A stretch of 64,000 nt of DNA from assembly GCF_001640805.2 (NCBI RefSeq), contig NC_066850.1:11863234-11927233 (forward strand), given 5' to 3'. The notes below the pieces were generated by a model that saw nothing but the letters and a program-made list of their open reading frames with translations, made no database searches and had not been told where the DNA came from. Both the position numbers and the translations under genes were made by a program. Of this stretch, positions 1 through 12,350 are shown piece by piece (the first letter of the stretch is position 1; each line of letters begins with the position of its first letter). The stretch comes from Lates calcarifer (taxonomy: Eukaryota; Chordata; Actinopteri; Centropomidae).

Positions 1-252
1 CTCTCCTCTTGTCACGTCATCAGACTCGGCTACTATGAACTGTAGTGTCTGACTAATTATTGAAAACTATTATTTTACAAATTAAAGAGATTTTTATTTG
101 ATGAGTATGGATGTGATTGTTGATGCGCAAAAATGAACCAAATGTTTTCTGCCTGTAAAGTTGGTGTGTGTCTGGCCAGGGGTATCGTTATGTTGTGTTA
201 GAAGTGAATCAATTTTCAACTCAACTTAAAAAAAAATCTCTTCTGCTTTCAG

Positions 253-388
253 ACTGCTGCTGTCCTTGATCTTACCACCTACCCGCATAACCACAAAGAC
301 CGCTCAAGTCCAGGAACGCTCTCTGCGGTCATCCCGAGGTCGTTCAGGAAGCACAAGCAGCCATGGCACGATGAGGAAACGCAGACAG
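253..388 (+). CDS. Internal coding exon of an unrecognised gene
   Basis: A 136-nt block is bounded by a strong acceptor (pyrimidine run then TTTCAG ending at 252) and a canonical donor (ACAG|GTAAAC at 388/389). Two of the three plus-strand frames stay open throughout. Frame 0 reads a basic, polar peptide with the segment IPRSFRKHKQPWHDEETQT at its end. Frame +1 starts LLLSLILPP and ends SSHGTMRKRRQ. The third frame hits a stop near the start. The 136-nt length is not a multiple of three, so the exon would change phase and skipping it would shift frame. Both open frames are rich in Ser, Arg, Lys and His, as in a cytoplasmic or linker segment; no domain is recognised. No downstream partner exon is convincing in this window, so the following intron may exceed 60 kb. 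That long intron is inference. A non-coding or alternatively spliced exon is also possible. Confidence 0.5.
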
Positions 389-1653
389 GTAAACTGAGTG
401 ACACTCAATCACAGAATAACTTCCTGAAAAGCGCTTCACATCAAACATGTCCAACACCTAACTGTAAGTAGATCTAAGATGATGTTTTCCTTTAAATCCA
501 GGCATAAACAGATTTTCCCCCAAAAAATAACCTCTGCTCCATCCAACATGTATTCAGACTCCCCCCTCCCTTCTCCCATCAATCTCACTCTCTGTCTCCT
601 GTTCTCCTCCCCTTCTGTCTTGAAATCCCTTTTTTCCCACCCTGCGTCTTTGTGTTTCCACGTCTCTGTCTTTCTTTATCTTCCCCCTTTAAAAAGGGCC
701 GATTCCTCCTCCTTTGTTAATGTGACAAATCTACTCTAATGACTCTGCAGTGGCTCCAGGCGTCTCTCTCGCGCTGAAAAGCTAACCCCCTTTTCTTCAG
801 ACCCTTCAGTCACTCCCGCACATTATTCCGCCCTCTCTCTATAGTCTTTTTAAGTCTATGCGAAATTTTTTGACAAACTCGGTCTTCTGAAAAACAAAAT
901 GAAAAGATTGCCTTGGTCTCATTCATTTCCTCCCTACCAGCACCTCCCTCCACCGCTGCCACCGCCTCCCCGACTACAATGACAGACTTTGTGCATCACA
1001 GACTGCTGTCATGTTGATGTTTCTGTCATAAAACAAGCATGCGACTCAAGCTATTGTGACATTCATGTCTGACACTTGAAACTCTTTGAGAAGCTCATCC
1101 TACTCAACTCAGAGTTCTCTCATAGGTGTTCTTTTTTGGCTTTTACATCCTGCACTGCGCCAGGAGGCTATATCGAGTTGAGTCCTGCGACTCAGAGAAG
1201 TTGAGCAGGTGGCCACACGCTCTCATTCTCTGTCAGCTCACTCCTACAACCTCTCCATTTCTACATGGCACGATATGCATCACTGCTATAGCAACAATTG
1301 CCTCCCTTAGCCCACAGAAAGAGGAGAAGGGAAGGAAAGATCTTGGCTGCGATCTAAGTTAGTCAACATCTTAGAGAGTGAGATATGTAAGTGCATTTGG
1401 GGGGTGGGGGGGTCTGTCTTTCTCTCTGCCATCACTCAGAGCATGGATGTGGCTACATAATGAAATGTTTTAACCTCAGAGCACGAGAGAAGAAATAGGA
1501 AAAAATCGGAGAAAGGAAGGGAGTTGGAAAGAAGAGGGAAGATCTCTTTCCTCCTTACTCTCTTCCTGTCAGAGGTGGCGGTGCATCGCATTTGATGCCT
1601 GCGATAAGACTCTGTGTGGCTAATGAGGAACGCACGAGGCACACTCATTAAAC
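389..1653. other. Intron-like sequence, no gene seen
   Basis: This follows the donor of the exon at 253-388. It has CT-rich patches around 555-690 and 900-970 and no convincing splice-bounded frame. ATG-initiated frames here are short and pyrimidine-driven. Confidence 0.5.
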
Positions 1654-1702
<49 letters not shown>

Positions 1703-1740
1703 CTGTGAGTGTGTGTGTGTGTGTGTGAGAGAGAGTGTGT
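1654..1740. repeat. Compound GT/AT/GT microsatellite
   Basis: A short GT run passes into about 12 AT units (1663-1684), then into interrupted GT runs up to 1740 with a GAGAGA interruption. Purine-pyrimidine alternation is nearly continuous, so Z-DNA or cruciform formation is conceivable. Confidence 0.95.
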
Positions 1741-4227
1741 GAACAAAGTGCAAATGAGAAAGGGGGGAGAAACTCATTAGAATTCACTCGTTCTCAAAGG
1801 CCAAGTTAGTGAGGAGAATGGAGCCATGGCCAAGCAGCCTGTTGCACCTTTTGTTAGCACGGAAACATGAAATAACTTACACACACAGATTCATAAATGT
1901 ATACAGTGACGTTCAGCTGAAAAGTTGCTGTGGCATATATTTTGTGGTTAGAGTTAACAGGGCACATTCATCATATTCATACCATTCCAAAAATCTACTC
2001 TGAAAAATGTCCAAGTATGGCTTGTATTATGTCAGGTGGAGAAGGCTAAAGACGTAGCATTGTGCAATGTTATATCTCATTAAAACAACCAGCATCTTCA
2101 TACATCAAAATGTCTCACTGGAATTAATCCTGGTGAGAACAAACAGTTTGGCATTTTGGTACTTGTGCTTGTTTGCTGTCCTAATTGGCATCAGTTTTAT
2201 TTGGTACCATTTTAGCTCAATAAAGATTACAGTCAGGAGGAAGACAGAATATCTCTGTGAAAAATGAAACTTTCTCCAGTGTGGTCTTACACTTACAGAT
2301 TGTGTCTTGTTATCTGATGTTGATATGATGGTGTAGTTTTACAGCAGTTAGGTGTGAGGGTGCGACAACACTCTGAGCAAAAGCCAGATGATGTGTTGGG
2401 CATTAACACTTGACAGACTTGTGACTGCTCTTTTCAGTAAAAAGTAGTTGCACTATTGCAGTAATGTGCAAGTTACCTTGACATTTGGGAGTCGGCTTGT
2501 TTGCTGTTTCCCAGGAGTTTGATGGAGGGTTGGCATCAGTTAAGCCTCTATGTGTTGAGTGGAAAGAGAGCATGTGTTTCCACCAGTTTTCAACAGAGCA
2601 GTTGTCATCAGGGCTGTGTCATTAACACAGGGCGTTGCACAATGTAAGACGATAAGTAAACAGCTAGCAGGATGGTGGATTGCATTGATTACCTGAGAGG
2701 GTTTGTACTGTTATCACAGATATTTGCCCGTAGACCGCTGCATGCTCTTTTCAAGTGATCACATAACTTCTCCATCCTCTCCAACCCATAGTAATGCCTA
2801 CTGATATTGTCAATTAAATAAATAAATAAAAAATTTACTATTTTCCGTTTCCAGCTGTGAGCTGCATTTTCACATTCTGAACCATTTTCTCATTGGTCAA
2901 AATGCACCAAATGGTTCAAAATTAGTATGTGAGGACAGGACGTCTGGAGAGCTGTGTGCAGTTACCCAGTCTAAGCTAGCTTGCTTCAAATTGTAGGGCT
3001 GCCGGTTAAACCACAGTGTCTCATTTTCTATTGCTACATGTGTTATGTACAAAAGATGCACTGTGATGTATGTGTGTGCAGAAGCTTTGGTGTTGGTGAG
3101 TCACTTCTATCACATCACACATCTTTGTGCCAAGCTAACCATGACAGAGACTTACAGTACGTCTTCTAGACTCTGAGACAAAACTGAATGTGATCTTGTT
3201 AAGTGCCTTGGTTAAGTATTTGTTGATATGCAGACTTTACCTAAACATGATGATCTGTTATGTAATAAACTGTTTTGATTGAATGATTAGCTTAGCTTAG
3301 TCTTCCGAAGAAGACCTACTGCACTGCTTTGATCAGTGTAAGACCTGAATGCAGTGGTGTGTTGATGCAGAAATGGGAGTTTGTTGAAGGAGAAAGACGT
3401 TGAAAAATGTTTATGTTCAATAAAATTGTATTACAGCATCAGTCTCGTTTTTTAATAGCCATACCTCGTATGTTGTTTTTAGTAAAATGAAATTTCCTAG
3501 ACTTTTGTTATTATAGACAGAAACATAAACTTGTTAGCTCACTGACAGTGTTGCTAACTAATGAGCTACTGTGTAACTATTTCCTCAGAGGTCAACAGTA
3601 TCAGCTATTAGTTTTCTGTGGATCAGTAGTGCAAAATCCTGGGTCAAAGCTCCTGCCATTACCTAATTCCCTGATTGTAACAATTTAATAGGAATCAATC
3701 ATATTTTAAACGTACAAATAGTGAAATAAAGTGAACTTTAATGGCCAAAATCATTTGAAATATACAAATGATAAATGCTGGTCAAACACACACACCTCCC
3801 TCTCATGTCAGTTAGTAGGTGAACACCTTCACCACTCTCCTTCCAGTGTCACTGATGTCATTTAATTAAACGTGGTTTCTCAGTCTTGTGTGTCCTGGTT
3901 CCAAACACAGTGTGTTGTTCAAAGTGTCTCCTCCGCTCCTGTAATGAGCAGAGCTGATTCCACTGAGAGCTGCGCTTCTTCTGCTTCTCCTGGTGACTCC
4001 ACCACCGTCTACCACTGAACTCTCTCCCACTCCGCCCAGCACTTCAGAGCTGAGCACACAGTAAATAGTCTTTGAGGTTTCATGTACTGGGGGGCTTTTG
4101 TGAGTTGCTATGATTTGTGTGTGTGAGTGTGTGTGTGCAGTGAAGGAGACATTATAGAGTAGTGTTGTGTATATGAAGACTATTTACACATGAAATTAGT
4201 TTTACATGACAATTAAAGCTTATTTCA
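1741..4227. other. AT-rich non-coding stretch, nothing recognised
   Basis: No exon, RNA gene or repeat family is recognised. It contains short AT-rich runs (for example the AAATAAATAAATAAA-like patch near 2815-2830) and a minor GT run near 4119-4137. The small open frames are scattered and do not have convincing splice signals. Confidence 0.4.
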
Positions 4228-4330
4228 AAGGCTACAAGAAATGATTGTTATTTAATTGGACAGTTAATCAGTTTTTGATTAATCATTTTATCTAGAAAAT
4301 GTCAGAGTAGGGATTACAAGATAATGTAAA
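4228..4330 (+). mobile_element. Fragment of a dispersed GGCTGCAACTAA-type fish repeat
   Basis: The run AAAGGCTACAAGAAATGATTG followed by TTAATCAGTTTTTGATTAATC and GAAAATGTCAGAG matches the recalled pattern of a common fish repeat. That repeat has GGGCTGCAACTAACGATTA, then GATTAATC motifs, then AAAATGTCAGAAAA. I believe it is a non-autonomous DNA element. Related pieces occur near 12.1, 32.4, 33.9 and 50.4 kb. Family placement is from memory. Confidence 0.5.
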
Positions 4331-4694
4331 TCACATGTCAGTCAGTCTTTCAGAGTTTCATTTCAGCAGCATCATTGTCCCCTGCTCTGTCTTAAAGCTG
4401 TCAGAAGGAATATCACTTAAGATGTCTTCAGAGCATAGGTCAATATAGAAGTCTTCCACTGTCCTCCATCTTCCAACAAGTTAAATGATGTTGTAATGAA
4501 TTTAAATGAAGTACTTTCATGATAGAGTTAAATAAAGTACTGTTGTAATGAAATTAATCAAAGATTCACAGGCTGCAGTGTTGATGTAGCTGCTGTAAAC
4601 TTGCAACTTCTGGTAAGGAGATGGTTAGCAGTTAGCTTTTTGTGGAAAGCTAAACCGTTAACGATTATTCACTGTGAGCTGAAAACTGTTGACT

Positions 4695-4721
4695 TTGGGC
4701 TATCATTTAATGATAGCCCAA
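4695..4721. repeat. Near-perfect 27-bp palindrome
   Basis: Two 13-bp arms (TTGGGCTATCATT and its exact reverse complement AATGATAGCCCAA) flank a single T. It lies in AT-rich, otherwise featureless sequence. Confidence 0.9.
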
Positions 4722-5559
4722 CAGGTTCAACAGGTCTTCGTTCATGCACCAATGCTAACAGGCTGAGCGGCTAGCTCCCAGGCTTACAGTTAGTAGCTAG
4801 CTGTCATTACATAAGCTCAGTGTAAATGAGAAATATAAATTTAGGACTCATCTTAAAAAATAGAATTGCGATAGTTACGTGAAATGAGTTTTTTCCTCCT
4901 AGCACTGTCAGATAACTGAGAAATAAATTGATTTCAACAAAACTACCCAATTGTGCTGTACATATGAATTCAGGGGTTATGTACAGAGTTTGGGACACAG
5001 AGTGTGTTTTTCAGCCAGGCGATAGTGTGTGTCCTGTCTTTGGCAGTGGATGCAGGCGTGTAGTGTTTATTATAATGAGGGATATGTCTATAATCAGTAT
5101 CAATATTTATTCAATAGCAGGGATTATTCCTTACAGAGAGATTATTCCAACAAAGACTTAAAGAACTACCTTGGTAAACCTTTCAAAGTGCTACCACACT
5201 GCACACCCCAGCCTCTGTGCTTGTGGAGCTAATTTGAAAGGATTGATTGTTCTTATAATTGTATATATCTATATATCTTTTTTTTCTCCTTTTTTGTTAA
5301 GGTTCCTTGTGAAAATGCAGCACGTTCCTAAAACACAATATCTGTCTGATTCTGGTAGTCAGTGGGTGAGCTCCAAGATTACATCCCAGCAGACGTCTCA
5401 TATTTCAGCTACCAAGAATTTTCTACTTTCGAGATTTTTCAAGGTTCAGTGATCGCTAAGATATGATGAGAGAGGGGGGAGAAGGAGATAGGGTGGGGGA
5501 TGGAGGGAAGATGAGGGAGAATAGTAGGAATTCGCCTCAGTTCAAGTTTGTGTCGGAGT

Positions 5560-5765
5560 CAAAGTCAAACAGTTACATTTAGAAACCGTGGTAAGAGGAG
5601 ACATTGTTTACTCTGCAGCAAAGCAAAGCTCAGCAGGTCGTGCCAACAGGCATCGCAGAGCATTGTGGGAGGCTTTTTCTGGAGCCTGGTTGTCGTCATC
5701 GGTTTGTACATCGCACCCATCCGTGTGAAATATTAATGAAGCCGAAATAAATTTTTAACGCACAT
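5560..5765. promoter_or_regulatory. Candidate conserved non-coding block
   Basis: This repeat-free, balanced-composition block includes ATTAATGAAGCC followed by AAATAAATTTTTAACG. An open 62-codon plus frame overlaps it but lacks splice signals. The assignment as an enhancer-type element is inference and rests on texture only. Confidence 0.2.
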
Positions 5766-5849
5766 TCTCTTCATCATCCTCCCACCTACCTCTGTGTGAG
5801 ACAATGTGCCAGTGACATACAATAAAGCACAAATTCAGAGCCAGATACG

Positions 5850-5865
5850 CACACACACACACACA
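5850..5865. repeat. Short (AC)n microsatellite
   Basis: About eight AC units. Confidence 0.9.
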
Positions 5866-8696
5866 AGCTTCAACAAGCATGTCATCCTTCCACCTTCAGA
5901 GGCTTTATTAAGGGTATAATCATCAAAGAGGAGAGGCAGAAAGCTTTGTCGCAATTGTATAACAAAGCAATCACAGGCAGTCGATGACCGAGTTGTTGAC
6001 AGCGGCAGCAGCAGTCAGTTGGTGCTCTGTTTTTGAGTGCGTGTGTGTGCGCTTGTGATTCTGTAAACTCCCGACATGGGATGCAAGGTGCTCTCACACA
6101 CTCGCGATGTGGTTTGATTCTCCCCGTCGAGCAGGGTGACCTGGCATTTCGGTGACTTTTAGAGGTGTTACCATGCTGACATATTGCTCTCTCATTTTCC
6201 CAGAGTGCCCCCCCGCCTTCCTCTCCCTCCCTTTCTCACACTCACCATGTTTCATACATCTTTTGTTGTCTGCCTTATTTACTTCACTTCAGACTTGGGT
6301 TTGGCTCATAGGTATTTTTACAAGTCTTAATAGCAACATGTTGTTTGTTTGTGTCATTATTTGTGATCATTAACACTAAGAAACTTCATATGTATACAAG
6401 AAAACCAGAAAACCAACATCGGGATTAAATTACACTGATACACATTAAATACATTTTACTTTTTGAGTAAAAACTACATATAGTACACTTGATTTTAGCC
6501 TATGTCGTGGAAAATCAGTGATGTCCCTATGTTTCCCAAAATGTTCTAATGATCTCTGTATAGTAAATTTGGATGCCTTTCTGTGTTTTTATGAAATGTG
6601 AGTGATTCTGAAGAGCAACATTAAAAAACTACCAATTTAGAATAAATCATGGTTGATGAGAAGATATGGTTTTCGCGAAGTCTGTGATTGGTCAGTTATC
6701 CACCAGAGCCAAAGCCAAATATACCAACAACCATTGAGTGACAGAACAGACCCACAGTCGGAATAAAACCAGACACAGTTTTTCTAAACGTGTAAAAATA
6801 ACTTTAAAGTGAATTTTACCTTTGGATTTAATATTTTTATGCAAAACGATAAAAGACTGTTGTGTTTCCTTTATAGATTTTAAATAATGGTGTATTGATG
6901 CACGTTTTTGCACTTTCAATAAAAATCACATACAATATACATACACAGGTTTCCAGCTTTCTGAACAGCTGTTTCCTACATTCTAGTCAATCAATGCCGT
7001 CTGTTGATTTCAGGACACTATGAAAATCAACTTTCAAGTGGTTTGCCTCTTGGTAAAAACAGAAAAGTATTTCTACCAAACAAAGATCAACAACGTGATG
7101 TATTCTTCATATTTTGTTCTGCAAAATATTGTTGCTATGGAGTTTTATATTGTTGCTATAGAGTTTTTAACTCAGCAGTATTTATGTATTGGTGGTCTCA
7201 AAGGTGGTGATCTGAGAAGCCTCCCTCTATGAAACCAAAATTGACCTTTTGGATCACAGCCCAAAGCCAAATTATGATAGAAACAAAGAAACTCTTGATT
7301 AAATGCTCACATTTTGAAGCGTATAAAAGACCAAATCAAAGTGGATATTAAGGACTACTTGGAGCAGAGAAATAATTGCACTAAGCGGTACTGAGACGCA
7401 AGATAATTGGTTACAGTTACCTGAAGAGGCCTTGGCCAAAAATTGGGATCTTCTACAGTCAGAACGGAAAAAGTAAGAAGGAACACACAGTGATACTTGA
7501 TTTACAGAAAAGTTCATGCCTAAAAACCAAATCCTTCCTGCATTTGCTAAGTACTGTTTGGGACACACTAGAATGTGATTTTATGCAGTATATATACAGT
7601 CAAGGAACTGCATCATCTTATATTTCATAAAACCACACACTGGCTCTGATATATTGTTTTTACACAAGTTGTTTCCCAGGTGCAGGAGCGTTTGGGTAAA
7701 GACAGAGTGAGAGGAGACATGAAAGCGATTTTTTTTCTCTGCACTCCCTAATTACTTGTCTTCTTCTATCTCTAAAAATAAATTCATATTTCATAAGGCG
7801 CCTTTGCTTCAGCTCACCGCCACCCTGCCAAACTGTCTGCGTGCCATCCAGTGTCATTTTGATCATGGATATTTAGCAAAGAGAGAAGGGAGAAGAAGAA
7901 GAAGAAAAAAAAGAAAAAGTATATCTCCCAATTATCTGTGCTGACGGTCTTTGCAGAGCCGTTGACCTCTTGTATCTTAGCAATTTAATTTAACCCTGGC
8001 TGTGTGTTGTACGTGCTAATTAGAAAGCATTTCAAAGGGAACCTCACACCAGGAGCACCAGAGAGAAAGAGACGCAGAAAAGAGGGAAAAAAGAGAGACG
8101 GTGACAGAGATAAACACTCGCACATAAGAAGATGTAATAGCTGTGAGTGTTTTGAAAGACTATCTCAAATGCCTCAATAGCTTCACAGTAAGCTGGAGCT
8201 GAAAAAAGAAAAGACAAGCCCACCGAGGGGGTTTATGTGGGAAAGAATTATTCTTTCTTGTCGTGTTGCAGTGAATAAAAAAGGTGACCCATTGTTTATA
8301 TTACAATGACCTCAGTTTGTTGATCATCATTAGATAAATCTCTGTATTATAACAACTTAAAAATAGTGTGAGAGTCTCTCTTCTCATAATGCAATGATAC
8401 CAGCCTTAAAAGGTGGGTAAAATGACTATATCTTAAATTGAAATAGAGGGTAAACTGGTTTTAGGTGTGTTTTTGTTGGGGGCTGGGGAGCAGATAAAGC
8501 AGAGAGGATTATAAAATGTGAAGTAAGGCAGGGTGGGAGGGGGGCTGTCCTCATCCAAATCCATTACTAGAGTCTGCAGAGCTGAGAAGGTCCCATCTCC
8601 AATTAGCTGTTTCATCTCCAAGTGGAAATGTGACTATAGGGAGACGCTGCCCGGCAACATTACCTCCTCTCCAATAACTTACAGCTATCATGAAAC

Positions 8697-8702
<6 letters not shown>
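5866..8702. other. Non-coding stretch, no gene seen
   Basis: AT-rich intron-like sequence. A local 21-bp imperfect tandem duplication (TTGCTATGGAGTTTTATATTG type) lies at about 7128-7170. Purine-rich patches occur at 7880-7920 and 8050-8100. No known repeat family or splice-bounded frame was recognised. Confidence 0.4.

Positions 8703-8732
<30 letters not shown>
8703..8732. repeat. (GT)n microsatellite
   Basis: About 15 uninterrupted GT units. Confidence 0.97.
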
Positions 8733-8736
<4 letters not shown>

Positions 8737-10377
8737 CTCAGCATGGCACTGCTGGTTGTCAGATTGTCCCATTAATAAGCCTTGGCCTTTATTACCACTT
8801 AGCAAGCGCTATGTGTGAGTGTGTGTCTTTCTGCCAAATGTGCTTCTTATGCCGCTGCCTCCCTAAAAGTGAAATGTGCGTGTGTCTCAGTGTGTGTGGG
8901 TTTATGCACCTCACACACGTGCTTGTTCTCGTAGCCGTCAGTGTGTCAGATTACTTTTTAAGGCGGATTGCCATATACATGACTGCGCATTTTCACTGTC
9001 GCTTTGAAGTTTTAGATTTCAGGTCTTTTTTTCTTTTCACCTACTGTAAGACGTGTGTGTGTGTGTGTATGTGGCAGCATGTTTGCATGTATTATTTACT
9101 TATATATTTATTTTGCAGCATGCCGTGTACTTTGTTTGCAGGGATTACAGACGGTGGGAGCTCAAGCCTCTTAGCCCCCTCACAGACTGCCACAGCTGCC
9201 TGCCACTTCTAATGACACTTCAGACTAAGACTGGCTAAGTCCATAGGCAGGTTTATTAGTTTAGAGAATGCTTGAATGCATACAGCCTCTTTTTGTATGA
9301 GAGTGTGTGCACTGTAAATGTGTGAGAGTGAGCGATTGCCTCGCTCAGGCAGCTCTGACAGGCCTGTAGAGTTTAAGTGAGAGGGATGCTGTACAAGGGG
9401 AACATAAACGTCTGCTTTGGCGTTGACATGTCCTGACACAGCGCGTCAGCATTCAGACAACTCCATTACCTAATGAAGGATGCAAATGTAAATCTCTCTC
9501 TTTCTCTCCCTGATGACTTGAGCTAGTTTCATATAATAATGTCATTTAATTGTGTCTCATTGTTTATTTGACAAGGCCTCCCTCGGGTGCCGTTACAGCC
9601 TTTACTTTGTATTCCTAGTGTGTGCAGGCGCGTGTGTGTTTTTATGTGTGTCCTTCACAAAAAGAAAGTCGTCGTTGTATTTTCAACCTCTCAGTCAGTC
9701 TGTCTTATTTACCTTTTTTTTTTTTTTTTAATGTCGACAAACCCACAATAAAGCCAGATGAGCAGCACAGATGGATGTTTGGCATCATTTCTTGCTTATT
9801 TTGTTTGAGGTGGCATGCGTGAAGGCCAGGAGGATTCTGGGAAGCAGGAGGCATGCCTGCACTGTATACTTGCTGCCACTAACAGAGCTGATCACATGTT
9901 GCATGGGAACATGGGAAATATCTCACATCCAATCTGTGGTCATAGAAGCTTGTGATTAAAACATAACCAAAGTCTGTTTCACAGCAGCACAGACAAACTG
10001 GAGAAACAGCACTATTAATAAATTCTTACCACTGGAGGGTAAATAATATACAGTTTGAGTTAATGGTAGTGACAGATGGAAAACAATAGGTTGAACTGTA
10101 ATTTTAGCCCAGCTCCAGAGCTCTGAATCGTCAGGAGCCTGATTAGCAGGCTACAAGCATAGCTGTGCTTTTAGCTGAATGTTGGTGAACTAACAGTTAG
10201 CAGTGTATACCAGCACGTTTGCTGGTTTCATGCTGACTGTGTTAATGTGTTAGTATACATATTTCACAGTATGATGCTAATACTTACATTCAGTACGTTT
10301 TTTTAAGAGTTGTTATATATTAATTGTAAATATACAACATTGTGCACATACTACAGTATTAACATGCAAACAGTTAC
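8733..10377. other. Non-coding stretch with minor GT runs and a poly-T
   Basis: GT patches are near 8815-8905 and 9052-9069, and a run of about 17 T lies near 9713-9729. The candidate regulatory block at 9140-9550 lies inside. No exon is supported. Confidence 0.4.
9140..9550. promoter_or_regulatory. Candidate conserved non-coding block
   Basis: Repeat-poor sequence with moderate GC in its first two thirds and homeodomain-type cores near the end (ACCTAATGAAGG and TGTCATTTAATTG). A TTTGCAG precedes 9141 and could act as a weak acceptor, but no donor-bounded frame follows. The call is inferred from composition only. Confidence 0.2.
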
Positions 10378-10462
10378 TGGGGGGGGGCAGGAAACAGGGA
10401 GAGAGAGTGGGGGAATGACACGCAGTAAAGGTCTGGCCAGACCGGGAGTCGATGTGATATAA
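10378..10462 (-). mobile_element. tRNA-derived SINE fragment, inverted
   Basis: Read on the minus strand it gives a B-box-like TCGACTCCCGGTC, then GACCTTTACTGCGTGTCATT, then a C- and CT-rich stretch. This matches the body of a fish tRNA-derived SINE seen in related form at 38958-39020. The A box is not visible, so the copy is truncated. Confidence 0.5.
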
Positions 10463-11559
10463 CATGTATAATTTTTGCTTGTGATGGAGTATTTTCAGTG
10501 TCATATTATTACTTTTACTTAGGTAAAGGATCTAAATGCTGTTTTTTTTCCTGAAGAACGAGGAATTTGTGGAACACTTTGAAAACTTTAACTCTCCACA
10601 TCCTTTTTTAACTGACAAAATATTATATTGTCAAAAGATAGCACAGACTTTGACATGCCTTGTCAAACATGTTAACTGTAAAAGTAAGACCATGCTGAGA
10701 AAATGCTGCCTCCTTACGACTCCTTATCTGTGATTCTGTAAAATGCTAAACCAATTAAAACAAACTTTTGAAAAATTGGAATTAAAAAAAAACCCAAAAC
10801 AAACAAAACCATGCAAGCAAATTAACTGTCTTACTTTGTGCAAAACACAGCTAAAATACAAAGTCTTGATCAGCTCATTAGACACAAAAACAAAGAAATA
10901 CACTCAGCAACATTTTAATTCACTATTTAATGAAGATAAAGTCTCAAAACTAGAGGGCTGTGGTGGACAAATATCTTACAAACAACTTTTCAAAATGTCC
11001 ACTGCCACTTTTGAATTGTGTACTCAAACATACACCAGTATTTTCTATTCATCTCCATCACGTCTTTATCAACAAGATATTTTTGGCTTGAAGTTAAGGT
11101 AAGAACACTGTTGTAATATTCATGAAATATTCATGAAATCCCCTGGTATTCTGCCATTTCCATGCATCCTTTGTAATTGAAAACATCATAATTCCTATAA
11201 AATATACTTAGCATGAAGCCTTGTGTGGTCTCTGTGTGTGTGTCGTTGTGTGTGTGTGAGCCTGCGGGGTGTCACATCTAAGTGCAGGGATCCCAGGGAG
11301 CATGTTCCTAGAGGTGTACCAGTAGTTTGATCTCTCCATATTAGCCGTATTCCCTGCTATGCCGGCCTCATTACTTTAGCCAGTTCAGCAGCACCGTAGC
11401 TCCCACTCTGCACTGATTTGTGCTGGCCACCTTCAACTAACACACTTCTTTTTACTCCTGCAGACAACCTTCCCTTTCTTCTGTCTCCTCTTTCATCCAT
11501 CATTCACTCTCTGTGTCTATGAATGTGTGTGTATGCATTTGTGTGCCACAGCTGTGGTT
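10463..11559. other. AT-rich non-coding stretch
   Basis: A 119-codon plus frame spans 10743-11102, but it is A-rich, begins in an AAAACCCAAAACAAACAAAACC-like patch and has no splice signals, so it is not called a gene. A minor GT run lies near 11236-11260. Confidence 0.4.
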
Positions 11560-12110
11560 CTGACCCGAGCTTTCATTTGGACAAGACACGGAGCGGCACA
11601 GAGGTGGAGGTGGCATCTGCTTGCCTCTAATAGGGATGTGCTATTGATTAACATTTACTGGGGCCGGTCCAGCCTCCCCCCCTCCCACTGAGAGGAAAGA
11701 CAGACATGGAGGGACACCATTTGTCACTTTGTCAAGAATTACAGGAGCACAGACCTGTCATCTGTCTGCAAGTCTGTGCTGGGTATTGGACGCTTCATTA
11801 AAATCAGATATTAGCTAGTATCGCCGTCATGCATCTCTGATGTGACAATGTGTTTGTTTGATTACATATTTGTTCCAGAACCCATCAGCACTGCTGTTTT
11901 ATTTTTATGGGAAGTCCTTAACCCGAATGATTGATTCTAATGAGACATTTTGATCGGCTTCAGCACAAGCACGCACGATTAATTCAGATTTGATTAAACT
12001 TTAATGATGCCCGTGGGGAACTGGACTGTTGCTATTTGCAAATAGCGGAGCAGCATATGATCTAATAAGGAATAGAGAAAACAAGTTTCAGAGACTCAGA
12101 CATGTAAAGC
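11560..12110. promoter_or_regulatory. Candidate conserved non-coding enhancer-type block
   Basis: This repeat-free block is dense in homeodomain cores: ATTGATTAAC, GATTGATTCTAATGAG, ACGATTAATTCAG and TTGATTAAAC. It also carries a perfect palindrome with an ATTTGCAAAT core at 12031-12046. The texture resembles developmental enhancers conserved among fish. No alignment was available, so conservation is inferred. Confidence 0.35.
12031..12046. promoter_or_regulatory. Perfect 16-bp palindrome with an octamer-like core
   Basis: GCTATTTGCAAATAGC equals its own reverse complement and centres on ATTTGCAAAT. POU-domain and C/EBP-type factors bind related sites. Its position in an ATTA-rich block suggests a binding site; function is inference. 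Confidence 0.4.
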
Positions 12111-12139
12111 AGGAACGTATGAGTAAATTATGGGCAGCT

Positions 12140-12265
12140 GCTGTTTATTTTCGTTATTGATTAATCATTTGAGATATAAAATGTCAGAGATGGTGGGAAA
12201 TGCCCATCATATGAGCGCAAGGTGATGTTTTCAGATTGCTTGTTTTTTTCTGACCAACAGTCCAA
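12140..12265 (+). mobile_element. Copy of the GGCTGCAACTAA-type dispersed repeat
   Basis: TTATTTTCGTTATTGATTAATC, ATATAAAATGTCAGAGATGG and the later CCAACAGTCCAAAACCCAAAG follow the order of motifs of this fish repeat. Ends are degraded. Confidence 0.55.
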
Positions 12266-12304
12266 AACCCAAAGCCAGTATTGTAGTCATATGGTCTAGA
12301 CCTG

Positions 12305-12350
12305 CTCCATATAAACTTCTGTGGTGATTTGGTACTATATAAATAAAACT
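12305..12350 (+). mobile_element. LINE/SINE-type 3' tail fragment
   Basis: TGTGGTGATTTGGTACTATATAAATAAAACTGACTG resembles the frequent fish 3' tail with GATTTGGCGCTATATAAATAAAATTGAA, ending in short tandem units. The copy is truncated at its 5' side. Family name is not certain. Confidence 0.45.

Larger units (their letters stand above)
4331..5849. other. Non-coding stretch with a purine-rich tract
   Basis: Apart from the palindrome at 4695-4721 there is a purine-rich block at about 5461-5528 (GGGGGGAGAAGGAGA-like). No exon is supported. Confidence 0.4.

Noticed and set aside
8706..9212. 168-codon plus-strand open frame
   Set aside because: It starts in the (GT)n run as a Cys-Val repeat and has no recognised domain or splice context.
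10743..11102. 119-codon plus-strand frame
   Set aside because: A-rich sequence with Lys/Gln/Thr bias and no splice signals or similarity.
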